DNA of 64,000 nt from Scalesia atractyloides (lineage: Eukaryota > Streptophyta > Magnoliopsida > Asterales > Asteraceae), in NCBI GenBank assembly GCA_947069175.1, contig CAMTDV010000017.1, positions 50,849,137 to 50,913,136 of the forward strand. The letters run 5' to 3'. Positions 43,861 through 55,286 of the stretch are shown in pieces; position 1 is the stretch's first letter; each line of letters starts with the position of its first letter. The translations under genes and the position numbers were made by a program. The notes beneath the pieces are model-generated. The model was not told the origin of the DNA and did no database searches. It saw nothing but the letters and a program-made list of their open reading frames with translations.

Positions 43861-46007
43861 GACTCTCTCGTGGATGTTGCCGCAGTCATCCTTGACATTT
43901 AAAATCTTCTGAGTCTCCCGATCTTTATTTCTTGAATAAACTTTAACATATTGATCCTTATATCCTCTTTTTCTTTCTTTGAGCTTTGTCTTGATAAAAC
44001 TTTTAATCAACATGCTCCCCCTAGCTTTAAGGTTTAGTCTCAGACTCCCCTTTGCTTTGATCTTTAAACTTCAAACTCCCTCTAGCTTTGAGCTTTCTGA
44101 AATCTTTAGACAATGTTTTATCCAGCTCCCCCTCAAACTTTACTACCTGTCTAAATAAATTCTCACATTCAAATAAACATTTCAGATTCCCTGTTTTGAA
44201 ATTTTGTACCATCAACATTTCAAACTTTAGTTCTTCACTTCAACCTTTCAAAAATTTTGAATGTTTCAAGTTCAACTTAATGACCTTGAATACATTTTAC
44301 ATTTAAATCCTTCAATTTTCTCATTTGATTTGTGAAAATCCACTTAGTTGATCAAGTCTAAATTAATGACCTTGATTAACCAAAAATATATCAACCAAGT
44401 CCAAATTAATGACCTCAGTTTGAAAAACCGTTATGAACAATCTGATTTTAAAGTTTCAAATTAATGAACTTTTAAACATTCATCAGATTTTCTTACCAGA
44501 CTTCAAAGATCCGTTCTCCAACATTGGTTCGTTGAAACTAATGAAGAAACAAAATCTTTTTGTATTTTAGAAAGTTTATGCTAAAACACACTGGAAATCT
44601 TTTTGGTTTTATCTTCGAAAAGCAAGTAAAGTATTTACAAAAACTTTTAACAAGTAAAGTAAACTATGTACAAACATATTTACAGACATATTTTGTGAAT
44701 TCGTGTCTAAGGATCATATCAGTTTGTTTGAGACATATCACCAGTACCGTTGACCTTTTTGAGACTTTAAGTTTTAAACTCGTTTACCTAGATTGTCGAT
44801 ATGTTTGTCCTCTTAAACTTTATCACGTTTCTCAATTGTTCCAAGATATGTTAAGTAAGAATTATGAAACTTGACTAACTATGGTTCCCACCTCTTGAAT
44901 ATACTCCCAATCCAGACTCCCTAGATTTTATCTTATAGGTGAGTATAGCGTAATTGATATCTGTATCTGGGTTATGCGAGGCCTTGAGAGCTCAGGTTAG
45001 TATTACCGTACAGACAAAGAGATGAAGGCTCGTCTTTAAGGTGTGTTCCATTTAAGGAATCTTTTAAGCACTGCAAATGATTAGATCTTTCGATACTATT
45101 CAAGTTTTGCATGCAGCATAGCAAAAGCATTATAGAAGTTCTAGGCTATTGCTTGCGCAAAATCAGAAGAACTTTATAATACCCCAGAAATCAACTATCT
45201 ATAAAGACCTCGTATCTCAGAATCAGGCAATCTCTCAAACGAAATTTCGAAGTACTAAGTCCATATATCCAAGATATGTTAATCCACAAGATTAAGCAGT
45301 TGTAAAATTTAGTTTATATCCCGGAAACAATCTACTGAACGTGTAAAGCCTATCGACACATCCACAGGAAGACTTGTTTATCACTTTTAAACTTTACAAT
45401 TCTTTAGCATACTGTGATAGTCCACTACTGTACTATCATTTCCTTTTTGAGAAACAAATTCTTTTTGTCTTTTTTCGATGTTTTTGTACTTTTTGAATTT
45501 TTTCAATGTTTTGAATTTTCAACTTCTTCATGTGTTTTTTATTTTTCTAAAAATTTTCTTACTCCCCCTAAAATCAAAAACATATTTTTGGATTTTAGAT
45601 TTAAAGAAATTCTTCTGGAAATGTAACAAATCAATGAGGATCATGAGAACTCGTCATCCGATCCTTTTGTTTTCATCTTCTGCATCATTACCTGTCAGCA
45701 GAACAAACCATTAATCTTTGATAACATCAACTTGTAGAAATCACTTGTAAGAACCACTTGCAGAAAATCATTTTAAATGATTTTTCAGTATAAACAGTCA
45801 GTGTTCTGTTTAATGATGTGGATTTTCTCAAGTTTTTTTTTAATTTTCTTTTCAACTTTTTTTTTCAACCACTTTGTAATTTCAAAAACCATCAAAGATT
45901 ATGACTTTCTAGATAAGTTAAATACTCATGGAGAGTGGATCTTGGGACTCGTGCACATGTAGCAAATATTTGAAAAATGAAACCCAAACCTTTTTGGTTT
46001 TAGGTTT
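43861..46007. other. 3' noncoding region of P2 copy B
   Basis: No coding frame of note. Several pyrimidine tracts (CTCCCCCTA at 44014, CTCCCC at about 44046, CTCCCTC at 44078, CTCCCCCTC at 44126, CTCCCCCTA at about 45561) are PPT-like on the element strand. Confidence 0.75.
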
Positions 46008-49000
46008 TTACTGATAAGCATCATAACCATATTCTAACTCTTCATCATATTCAAAATCATCGTCGAACATTTCATCCAATGTCGATTCTGAAAACGTTTT
46101 GACCTTTTCTTTCTTTGTCTGTTTGATTACTGACTTAGTTGATTTAACATTTTTAGTTTTGTCAGCAACAGACTTTGATTTTTCTGATGTTGAAAGTTTT
46201 TTCTTAACAACCCAGGATCGTAGCTTGCTTCTCGCTTTCTTGATATAGAACCTAGAATTTTTGTTTTCATTAAAACTTGAAGTTTCACCCTTTTCAAATG
46301 TTGAGTTATCAAACTTTGACACAGTTTTAGGTTTCACTTCTTGTTTAGATTCATAGTTTCTATTTAATTCTGTGACATTTTTCACAATCTCTGTTTGTTT
46401 TTGCTTTTCATCTTTTGATTCGGTTTTCCTTCGAGGAAACACAGGCTTTAGATTCAGACACTTGCGTGCAATGTGACCAACATTATTGCATTTAAAGCAA
46501 GTTCGATTATCAGAACCATTTCCACTAGTGGGTTTTACTCCACTTGTGGACTTGGTCTTAGCCTTGTCCCGAAGTTCTTTTTCTTTCTTGAATTCATCAT
46601 TCGATTGCTTACCGATCATACTTTCCTCTTGAACCGTGCTCGTTCCGTACACAAACTTTATATTCTTACCTTTGTATTCCTGGAACACTGGTTTCTCCTT
46701 CTTCTTCGGTTCTTCTTCTTCAACCTCCAAACCTAAACCTGCTTTCCTGTGCTCAGAAAAATCACCACCAACCTTTCGATAATTGTTAGCATTCCTTTTA
46801 GGTTTTGAGTAAAATCTTTTCTTATTTTTTTTAAGATCATCTGATGAAACTTCTACAAGTTTAAACAGTTTATCAATTTGATCTTTTTTACATTCCGAAT
46901 CGGAAAGCTATCATCAAAGTATAATCTATCAGAATCCTTAACCTTGTACATGACAACGTTAGGATCATCACTTAGATCACTTTCTGAAGCTGTATCGTCA
47001 TTTTCGGACTGTGTATCAGAACTGTTTGAACTTGAGTTGGCGCTTTGAGAGCTGCCGTTATCAGAATCATTTTCCAACACATTTTAACCACATCTTTTAC
47101 CACCGCTTCATTGTCATCATTTGATTTCGTAAAATCTACATCAATGTTCTCAGACAATTTTATCTTCTTATCAGGCAAAATAAGTAAGTTAAATGTCTTT
47201 TCAACTTCATCATCTTTCTTGCATGAATAACTTGCAAGAAATGGTGGAGGAACACATCCGTACTCTTTATGCTTTGATTTCTGACCATTTTCCTCCGATT
47301 TAATCGTAGGTAAAATGTGATCAATGACATACGCGTTTGTGGTGTAGCTCTTTAGAAGCTGTCTTACCCCTTCCGTTTCTATTTTCATGCTGTGAAACTC
47401 ATGCTTTGTTTCAGCAATTGTATTAATGTACATGTTAATTGCCTTTTGTTTTTCAATTACTGTAGCATTTAACATTTTTACATTAACGTTAAGCTCACTA
47501 TTAGCATGTTCAACATATTTATATTTGCTTGATATTTTGTCATAAGCTTCTTTTATGGTTCTGTAATCATACTGAAAGTTTTCGTTGTGTACAATTAATT
47601 CTCTTATGACTTTGACTTTATCAAGACATGGTTCACAAGGACTTGCGCATTGTGCAAGGTTTTTCAACCTCCACAACTTTCACAACCTCCTTTTCAGACG
47701 TACTTACCTTAGCCTTTACCTTTTCTGCCTCTGATTTCAATGCTTCTTGTTTTTTCCATCTCAAGGTAAGCTAATTCTTCTTCCTCAGCTCTCTGCCTAT
47801 AACCTTCAAAAATGGCATTTTCCAAAGCAGCATCAACATACGATGTATCAGATTCATTCACCACCTCTGCCATCATAGCAACACCAGTTTTCTTTCCGAT
47901 GTATCTGTTCCAGTCAAAACCATCTTCTTCATGAGTAACAACAAGAGCTTGTTCGGTTGTCTTTGCAGATTTATCTTCTACTTCGACTTGTGTTCTTTTC
48001 GGATATGGCTTGTATTAAAGAGCTTTCTTGTAGTACTCATTGTTTACTGCCGAAAGGATTTTAGTTTCCACTTGCTTCTTGATTGTTGCATTCTCGTTTG
48101 AAGTGTCCTTTCTGTCGACACCTGAAGCATGTGACTTTAGCTTTGTCAAATCCAAGCTTGTTGCTTGAATTACCAATGTCCCTTCCAGTGAGCGCTACAA
48201 ACTTAGAAACTCTTCTAATAATAGATGCCAGACTCCATTTAATATCCATCAGCTCCAATTCTTCTTCGTCCACCTGATCGTAATCTTCGGCGGTCATCTC
48301 TGGATTATCGATCTTTCCAGCAATGAGACTTTCATATGATTCGAGGACAGTAGCAAGAAGTGCTATGTGTTATTTGGCCACCTTTTCAGGAAATACATTC
48401 TTTAAATCAACTGCTATGTTACACTGAAAACATTTGAATAAGAACTGGCTTGGTTTGTCTGATTTTGGAATGAAGAGCTTGAACTAGCACTAGTATAACC
48501 AGCATATTGAGAACTTTGACTTGGAGAAGAATTTGCATTTGCACTAAATGCTGTTTGGATTTTCGGGCTTTGAATCGGAGTATCAGGAATACCTCCTTTG
48601 TAATAGACACCGACATCTTGAACAACATTAGCATTCTTTGATTTCGCAATTTTCATCAACTCCATTTCATGACCTTCTAATTTGTCAATAAAAGATGACA
48701 ACTTAAGTGTCTCCAAGATGGACTATTCTTCAGAACCGTCAGATATGTTGTCCATTCTCCTTCTGGAAGTGCATCAGATAACTTCTCGATTTGCTCTTCA
48801 TTAGATCGTTTGATATCATGTCTCCGCATCTGGACCATGAGGTGACAGTATCTATCGATCATCTGCTTCATTGTTTCACCTTTTATCATCGTGAAAATCT
48901 CGAATTCTTTATTGATTAAAGCTTTTTTGCTTTTGATCATTTCATCATTTCCTTTGAATTTCTCACAAAGAGAATTCCTTCTTGCGAAGTGTCATATTCT

Positions 49001-49371
49001 GGCAAAAGTATCAAGATATCTTCCTTCACTGATTGTGGTATCAAGCTGATCATTTTCTTCTCCGTAACATAGTTATCTTTGTCGGCATTTGAAAACTTGT
49101 TCAGCGGAAGATCTTGATCACGTTCATCTTTTGGCCATTTGTAACCATCCTCAACTGCAACCCAACTGTTGAATTGATTTTCTTGTATCCAATTCACAAA
49201 CTTTTCTTTCCATCCTTCAAATTCATCCATGCTCATTAGCTTTGGCGGCTTCGACGTAGTACCCATTTCGTTGTCGATATTCATCTGGTTCGCCGCAAGA
49301 ACATTAGCGTTTGATGAAGAAGCCATTTGAGAGACGATACGTTGTGAAAATCTTCCATTTTGATAATCCAT
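46008..49371 (-). pseudogene. Gag of P2 copy B (large, two separated zinc knuckles), broken
   Basis: ATG at 49371. Read leftwards: DUF4219-like (PKLMSMDEFEGWKEKFVNWI) and UBN2-like (MIDRYCHLMVQMRRHDIKRS) domains, a Ser-rich linker, a CCHC knuckle (CFRCRQKGHFKREC, about 48130-48090), a CX2C-type segment (near 47650), a coiled-coil-like region (47640-47340), an acidic Ser-rich stretch (47080-46853), a second CCHC knuckle (CFKCNNVGHIARKC, about 46510-46470), a Lys-rich region and an acidic tail (FDDDFEYDEELEYGYD). Frameshifts lie near 48940, 48700, 48400, 48050, 47680, 47080 and 46850. The last piece, 46730-46008 (240 aa), is open. About 1,100 residues would be large for gag. Confidence 0.82.
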
Positions 49372-49425
49372 AGACTTATCTGAGAGTACGATCAAAAAAA
49401 CACTCGAAATATGATTAGACACAGA

Positions 49426-50075
49426 CAAATTCGGTCGAACTTGGGTGAAAAACATATTTTGATTTCAGTTTTCACAAGTTCGGTCGAACTTAGATGATCA
49501 AGTTTCAAATTTTATTACGTACAATCAAGTTCGGTCGAACTTGAGGTAAGTTTTTGAGAAAAATCAGATTTCAAGCGAACTTGTGACTTTTTAATAAGAA
49601 ACTTGTAAGTTCGGTCGAACTTAGGTGAATTTTCAAAGGTTTCTCAAGTTCGGGCGAACTTGTGAATAAAATTTCAATGAAATTTGATCACACAAGTTCG
49701 GTCGAACTTAGATGATCAAGTTTCAAATTTTATTACGTACAATCAAGTTCGGTCGAACTTGAGGTAAGTTTTTGAGAAAAATCAGATTTCAATCGGACTT
49801 GTGACTTTTTAATAAGAAACTTGTAAGTTCGGTCGAACTTAGGTGAATTTTCAAAGGTTTCTCAAGTTCGGGCGAACTTGTGAATAAAATTTCAATGAAA
49901 TTTGATCAAGTTCTATCGAACTTGATCAAAAATATTGGAGATCTTACAAGTTCGAGCGAAGTTACCAATAATCCCTTGAAAACTCTATCAAGTTCGGTCG
50001 AACTTGATTAAAACTCAAAGAATTTCAATCAAGTTCGGTCGAACTTAGTGTTAAGTTCGGCTGAACCTTGTTTCC
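49426..50075. repeat. Palindrome array in P2 copy B leader
   Basis: The longest array in the window: about fifteen palindromes or near-palindromes, mainly the GGTC and GGGC centres. A 218-bp segment is duplicated in tandem (49473-49690 and 49691-49908), carrying about five palindromes per unit. Confidence 0.94.
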
Positions 50076-50266
50076 AAAACATGGTTTTTGCAACTTTTTG
50101 ATATCAAAACGTTTGAATTTGATGTCCAAACTCTCAGGGGTTTATTTATGATGTATTTTACATGACATATTCAAAAATCACCCATTTTTTACCATGAAAT
50201 CATCAAGTATGTGAAAATGTTAAGAAAAATGATAGAATGGAGATGAAATAGAGAGATTCTTGTCTT

Positions 50267-50354
50267 GATTCCATCAAATTTAGGTATCCAGGCTCTGATA
50301 CCACTTGTAGGATTCCATCAAATTTAGGTATCCAGGCTCTGATACCACTTGTAG
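50267..50354 (-). promoter_or_regulatory. Duplicated primer binding site of P2 copy B
   Basis: A 44-bp unit is repeated exactly in tandem (50267-50310 and 50311-50354). Each holds TGGTATCAGAGCC on the minus strand (50303-50291 and 50347-50335). The unit includes the first five bases of the LTR (TGTAG). Confidence 0.93.
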
Positions 50355-50775
50355 GAACGTCCATGATTAGCACGGGAACCTAAATTTGTTATCTATTGTC
50401 CGATTAGGCGGAAACTAATGACAAGTTAACCAAATAACAAGAATTACTCATTTAAATGTTGTTTTCATTGATCTAAAGTTCAATACATTCGAGAACCGGA
50501 TCCGATAGAGCTTCGCCGTCTCTGTGCCAAAATCTCTCCAACTCTTACAAATTAAATCCCAAGGCACCTATTTATACTGTTACAAGTTCGCTGATAAGGA
50601 CTGAAGTTCGGGCGAACTTGACTTAGTCAAGTTCGGCCGAACTTGACTTCTCAAACACATCTTCGAGCGAACTTGCCTATATACACACTTAAATATGCCT
50701 AGATTCTAACAGATTCAACCCTATTCACTCAGACTCGATACATAATGACGTAGGCAACAGACTTATGCACCAACA
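50350..50775 (-). repeat. 5' LTR of P2 copy B (426 bp)
   Basis: Pairs with 43435-43860. Ends in CACCAACA next to the target duplication. Confidence 0.94.
50568..50645 (-). promoter_or_regulatory. U3 TATA box and palindrome pair in 5' LTR
   Basis: TATAAATAG at 50576-50568 (minus); palindromes (GAAGTTCGGGCGAACTTG, CAAGTTCGGCCGAACTTG) at about 50603 and 50628. Confidence 0.7.
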
Positions 50776-51320
50776 AGTGGTGGTGCGAAAGCACCGACAC
50801 TTGCTCGAACACTAAAATTTGAAGCACGTCTTCCAACGAGGTTCTGGGGTGAATGCATCCTAACCGTTGCATATATCATAAATAGATTACCTTCCAAAGT
50901 GATTGACAATAAAACCCTGTTTGAACTATTGTATGATGAAAAACCGAGTTATGATCATATGAGAGTTTTTGGTTGTATGGCCTATTACCGTAGCATCGAA
51001 ACCAAAGGTGACAAGTTTGAGATAAGGGGAAGACCCGGGATTTTTATGGGGCATCCAGGTGGCACAAAGGGGTACAAAATTTATGATCCCAAACACAACA
51101 AGATTATTGTGTCCAGGGATGTAAAATTTGCAGAAAAATTGTTTCCTTTTGCATGAAAATTGGAGGAAGACAAGGTTTGGAAAGAGGATATATTTCGGTA
51201 CTCATTCACCAAGGAAGCAGAGGTTGACAAAAATGTACCAAATGATGATGTTGACTTGGGTCCTAACAGCCCTCATGATCATCTCGACAATAGGAGCAGG
51301 CAGAGTTGAGCCTTGACAGC
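50776..51320 (+). pseudogene. Integrase C-terminal part of copia element
   Basis: Resumes after the P2 insertion with VRKHRHLLE: the residue before R is Val where the DDE integrase has its catalytic Glu. Then FWGECILTVAYIINRLPS and, from 50899, DNKTLFELLYDEKPSYDHMRVFGCMAYY, GRPGIFMGHPGGTKGYKIYD, the usual copia integrase end. A stop follows at 51154. Confidence 0.87.
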
Positions 51321-51439
51321 CACATGGGCTACATTGATCAGCAGGAAGACTCCCATCTTTCAGATGGGGCTAGTACCACTATTGGGCCGGATGAAACTAA
51401 TGAGCCCACTGCGCCCCAAGATAGCAATGTTGGACCGGC

Positions 51440-52642
51440 CGAGTGAAACGAAACAGAACGAGGCCTGCTCATCTCAATGATTATGATGTCCAACTTCCTC
51501 CATCCATAGACCATGCACATCTTACCTCCAATCAACAATCCTCAATGGTATACCCTCTAGCAAACTTTGTTTCTTATGAAAAGTTCTCACACTCACATAA
51601 AGCCTTTTTAGCGGCCATCAGTTCCAATGATGAGCCGAAAAACTTTAAACAGGCCGTGCAGGATCAAAATTGGAGAGATGCCATGCAAAGAGAAATAAAA
51701 GCTCTTGAAGAAAACGACACTTGGACAATAAAAAATTTGCCGGTTGGGAAGCGTGCTATAGACTCAAATGGGTCTATAAGATAAAATACAAACCAAATGG
51801 TGAAACAGAGAGATACAAGGCAAGGCTTGTTACCAAGGGATACACACAAATGGAGGACATCGATTATCATGACACATTTGCACCAGTGGCCAAGCTAGTC
51901 ACGGTTAGAAGTCTTCTTGCCATTGCCATAAAAAAGGAATGGATTATTCACCAACTAGATGTGAATAATGCGTTCTTGCACGGAGACTTAAACGAAGAGT
52001 TCTATATGAAGATTCCACACGGTTACGACAAAGGGGGAGGAACGAAGGTGTGTCGGTTGAGAAAGTCATTATATGGTTTGAAACAAGCTTCGAGAAACTG
52101 GTATAAAAAATTTACGTAAGCTCTTCTCGAACTTGGTTTCACGCAATCCTTTGCGGATCACTCACTTTTTACGTACAAGAAAGGAGAGGTGTTCGTTGGT
52201 GCACTCATATACGTCAATGATGTCATTATAGTGGGAAATGATAAAAAGAAAATACAAGACACAAAAACCCATCTTGACACAAAATTTAGCATCAAGGACC
52301 TCGGGCCTCTTAAATACTTTCTTGGTATCGAAGCTATGCGTACGAAGGATGGGTTAGTACTTAGTCAACGAAAATACACTTTAGATATTCTGGAGGATAG
52401 TGGAATACTAGGGTGTAAACCGTGTTCCTTCCCCATGGAACAAAACGTGAAACTCGAAGAAGATAGGGAAGACATACGTGTGGATGCTAACATGTACAGA
52501 CGATTGGTAGGGAGATTACTTTATCTCCAAGCCACAAGACTGGATCTGACATACTCGGTAAATGTCCTTAGCCAGTTTGTGTCTGACCCCCATCAAAACC
52601 ATTTGGATGCAGCCATGAGAGTTCTACGGTACCTAAAGGCAA
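51440..52642 (+). pseudogene. Reverse transcriptase of copia element, broken
   Basis: 51443-51784 gives the RT start (FKQAVQDQNWRDAMQREIKA). A frameshift near 51760 continues to WVYKIKYKPNGETERYKARLV, FAPVAKLVTVRSLLAIA, QLDVNNAFLHGDL, LYGLKQASRNWY (to 52119), then a stop at 52117. The last frame (52189-52642) has YVNDVIIVG in place of YVDD, then LGPLKYFLGIE and LVGRLLYLQATRLDLTYSVN. Tekay copy 2 is inserted at 52643. Confidence 0.92.
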
Positions 52643-53728
52643 TGTCACACCCCGACCCGCAGCGGAATAAGAGTCGGGGCATAATTGGGTTATCACCAAA
52701 GCTCATGATATTTACTATTATGTTTCATATTTATTAAAGTCAAAGTTACATTTCCAAATATCCAAACATGTCCATACAATACAAAGAAAATAAACCAAAC
52801 ATAACAATCCCAAACTCTAAATCATTTTATTCTTCTAGTCCAATCCTATGTGTTTCTGGCTGCTGCTGGTTCACCTGTATCATGTGTAAAAATGGGGGTT
52901 TTTGGGTCAACATAGTTGGCGAGTGAACCTTGTTAGATAAACATTTGTTATTGATTTTCTTGTTAGTTTATCAATGAATAATTGTGCATAATCATAAATG
53001 AGCAAATGTAAATAACCAAGCAGTAGCAATAGCAATCACCACTATAACATACAATAACACATGATAGCATACATTAACATACCAACATCATACGGTAAAT
53101 AATATGAATGAAATTGTGCGATCAAGGCTCAATCAAACGGAGCCGATCGTATGTGGGCACGCCAAGTTCACGCTCATAATGTAATGGGGAACATGCTCAA
53201 TGCTCATAATGTAATGGGGAGCGGCGGCCTATGAAATTGCATGTACTGAAAATAATAAATTGCATCTAACGATAACCACACAACAGTTGAAACAAACTGA
53301 ATACACATGTTCATGATATGATGTATGCACAGTGATTTAAATATAATATATATCAAGACACATGATACACCCCAAAACGTGATTAAAACGGGGAATTTGT
53401 AAGATTCACTCACATTGGGTGCGTTGAATTGAAGATGGTGAGATGCGCACGAATTGGATGAGCGGAACAACGAGAAATAACTAACCTAAATAATAACGGA
53501 AAAATATAGTAAATGAGTGGATTTTATTAAGGATTTTAATGGAATTTTTAGATATATTTTTGTGAGTTTAAGGCTATTTTCTATCTTTAAAAATGTTATT
53601 TTTAAGTATTTTTAATTGATTTTTAAATTAAATTAAATAAATAAAGATTTAAAAAAATTGTTTATTTTGCGTTGACCGTTGACCGTTGACTTGTTGACTT
53701 GTTGACCGGTTCGGTCAGTGAAATTGTT

Positions 53729-54144
53729 TGCGCCAGGTGAGGCTCGAACCCGAGACCTCCCGTTCGCGTGCACGCAGCTCTACCAACTGAGCTACGTGTC
53801 TAACCCGAAATAATCTTGTTTTTAATTATATTTATATACTAATTCGATTTAACCAAAATTCTTTTAATTTCAAAAACATTTTAATTCGTTCAACCGGTGC
53901 CAGTAACAGGTTTCGAACGCGTGACGTGCGACTTAGTGTTGCACACAGTCCACCGCTGGACTGTGTGTCTAACATGGTTAATATCTCGGTTTTTATTATA
54001 CTTAACAACTAACGGAGTTAACCCGGTTTAGTTTTAAACAAAAAGGCATTTTATTACATAAGGAGTGCGTGTATCAGGGATCGAACTCGTGACATGCGAC
54101 TATGTTTTGCACACAGTCCACCGCTGGACTGTGTGTCTAACCCG
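53729..54144 (-). repeat. Three tandem tRNA-like modules in LTR
   Basis: Minus-strand modules at 53807-53729, 53976-53897 and 54144-54066, with the A and B boxes and, in the second and third, the 11-bp-arm inverted repeat. Confidence 0.72.
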
Positions 54145-54987
54145 TTCATATTACTGATTTTAAATAAACTTATAACTTAACTAACTTCGTCTTCTTCATT
54201 CAAATTACAGTCGACGGAATTTCTAATCCGTTTTCTTGTTTTTACGATTAACAATCATTCTTAAGGCTAAAATGAAACGGCAGAGACGGTGTTAGAAGTA
54301 ACATACCGTAGGAATGATTTATCACAGAGTTTCCGGCAATGCGTCGGCTCTGTTTTTGTGCACCTCAACTGAACCAAACAATTAACCATTTTGATTAGCC
54401 AATCGTGGAATTGAAGTGATAAACAAACGTTATTAGTGCGATTGAAGGTCCTTACCGTTTCACAGGCGGAATTAAAGATTTCCAGAGATTCTCCGGCGAA
54501 CTGGAATTATCTGATAACGGTGCCTGAATTCGATCTCAAGTGGAAGATTTGAGTTAGAAACAGCTTAACAACTGTTAGACTACGATGGTATTGACGAACT
54601 TACCGATTTGAGGACAAATACGGTTTTCCGGCGAACCTTACAGAATTTTCCGGGGAGTTGATTTAAGCGTTCTGATGGACTGAAAGTGTGATGAAAGTGA
54701 AATGGAATGTTTGTCTGATGTCTCTGAGTCCCGAGAAGGGTTTTGATTGAAGTAATTTGGACTTTGATTAATTTCGGTTATAAAAACCGATGATGATGAA
54801 GATTGATGTTCAATCAATTCCGAATTGATTAAAATCGTCGGTGCATCGGTTATAAACCTGAATGTGCGATTAATCAAACAATTAGACGGTTGATTTGCCG
54901 ATTTTGGTTTCTCAGTTGGCGCAACCGGTTCAAACTCGGTTTGTGTATAAATGTTATTTGTTTCCCTAAGTTGACAGAAAACAACAA

Positions 54988-55067
54988 GTGGCGGAGTGGT
55001 GATGTGTGTGTGTGTTAAGTCTTTGGATTTCAGTTCTGGCTGACCCGGGTTCGAGTCCCCGCAGCAA
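54988..55067 (+). repeat. Fourth tRNA-like module, opposite strand
   Basis: As at 7850-7926, but the T-arm 3' side reads CCCCG, breaking one pair. Confidence 0.6.
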
Positions 55068-55286
55068 CATTTCATTTTTATTTATTTTGTTTTAACTTTT
55101 TATCAAATATAATTTTTATAGTCTAGTTTGTTTATTAATTATGTATCATTATAAATCAAAATAATCATAAATATACAACGTGACATTTATAACTTGATAT
55201 TCGATTACAAAACGGAGCGGGTTTTGGAAACCCGTTTTTGACAAATGTTACAGTATCCCCTACTTTTAGGAATTTCGTCCCGAAAT

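Larger units (their letters stand above)
43435..50775 (-). mobile_element. P2 copy B: complete gag-only LTR retrotransposon
   Basis: 7341 bp, two 426-bp LTRs, perfect target duplication AGTGG (43430-43434 and 50776-50780), initiator-Met primer site, long palindrome array, and a gag of about 1.1 kilocodons in several frames. There is no pol. The 3' noncoding region is about 2.1 kb. P2 shares leader organisation and gag design with P1 but differs in most sequence. Confidence 0.95.
52643..55252 (-). repeat. 3' LTR of Tekay copy 2 (2610 bp)
   Basis: Very similar to 60769-63446 but 68 bp shorter, mainly because it has one CGATC...GATCG hairpin unit (near 53117) where the 5' LTR has two. Confidence 0.95.

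Noticed and set aside
46008..49371. P2 gag as a host CCHC zinc-finger gene
   Set aside because: It is bordered by LTRs, primer site and a perfect target duplication, and is present twice with the same surroundings.
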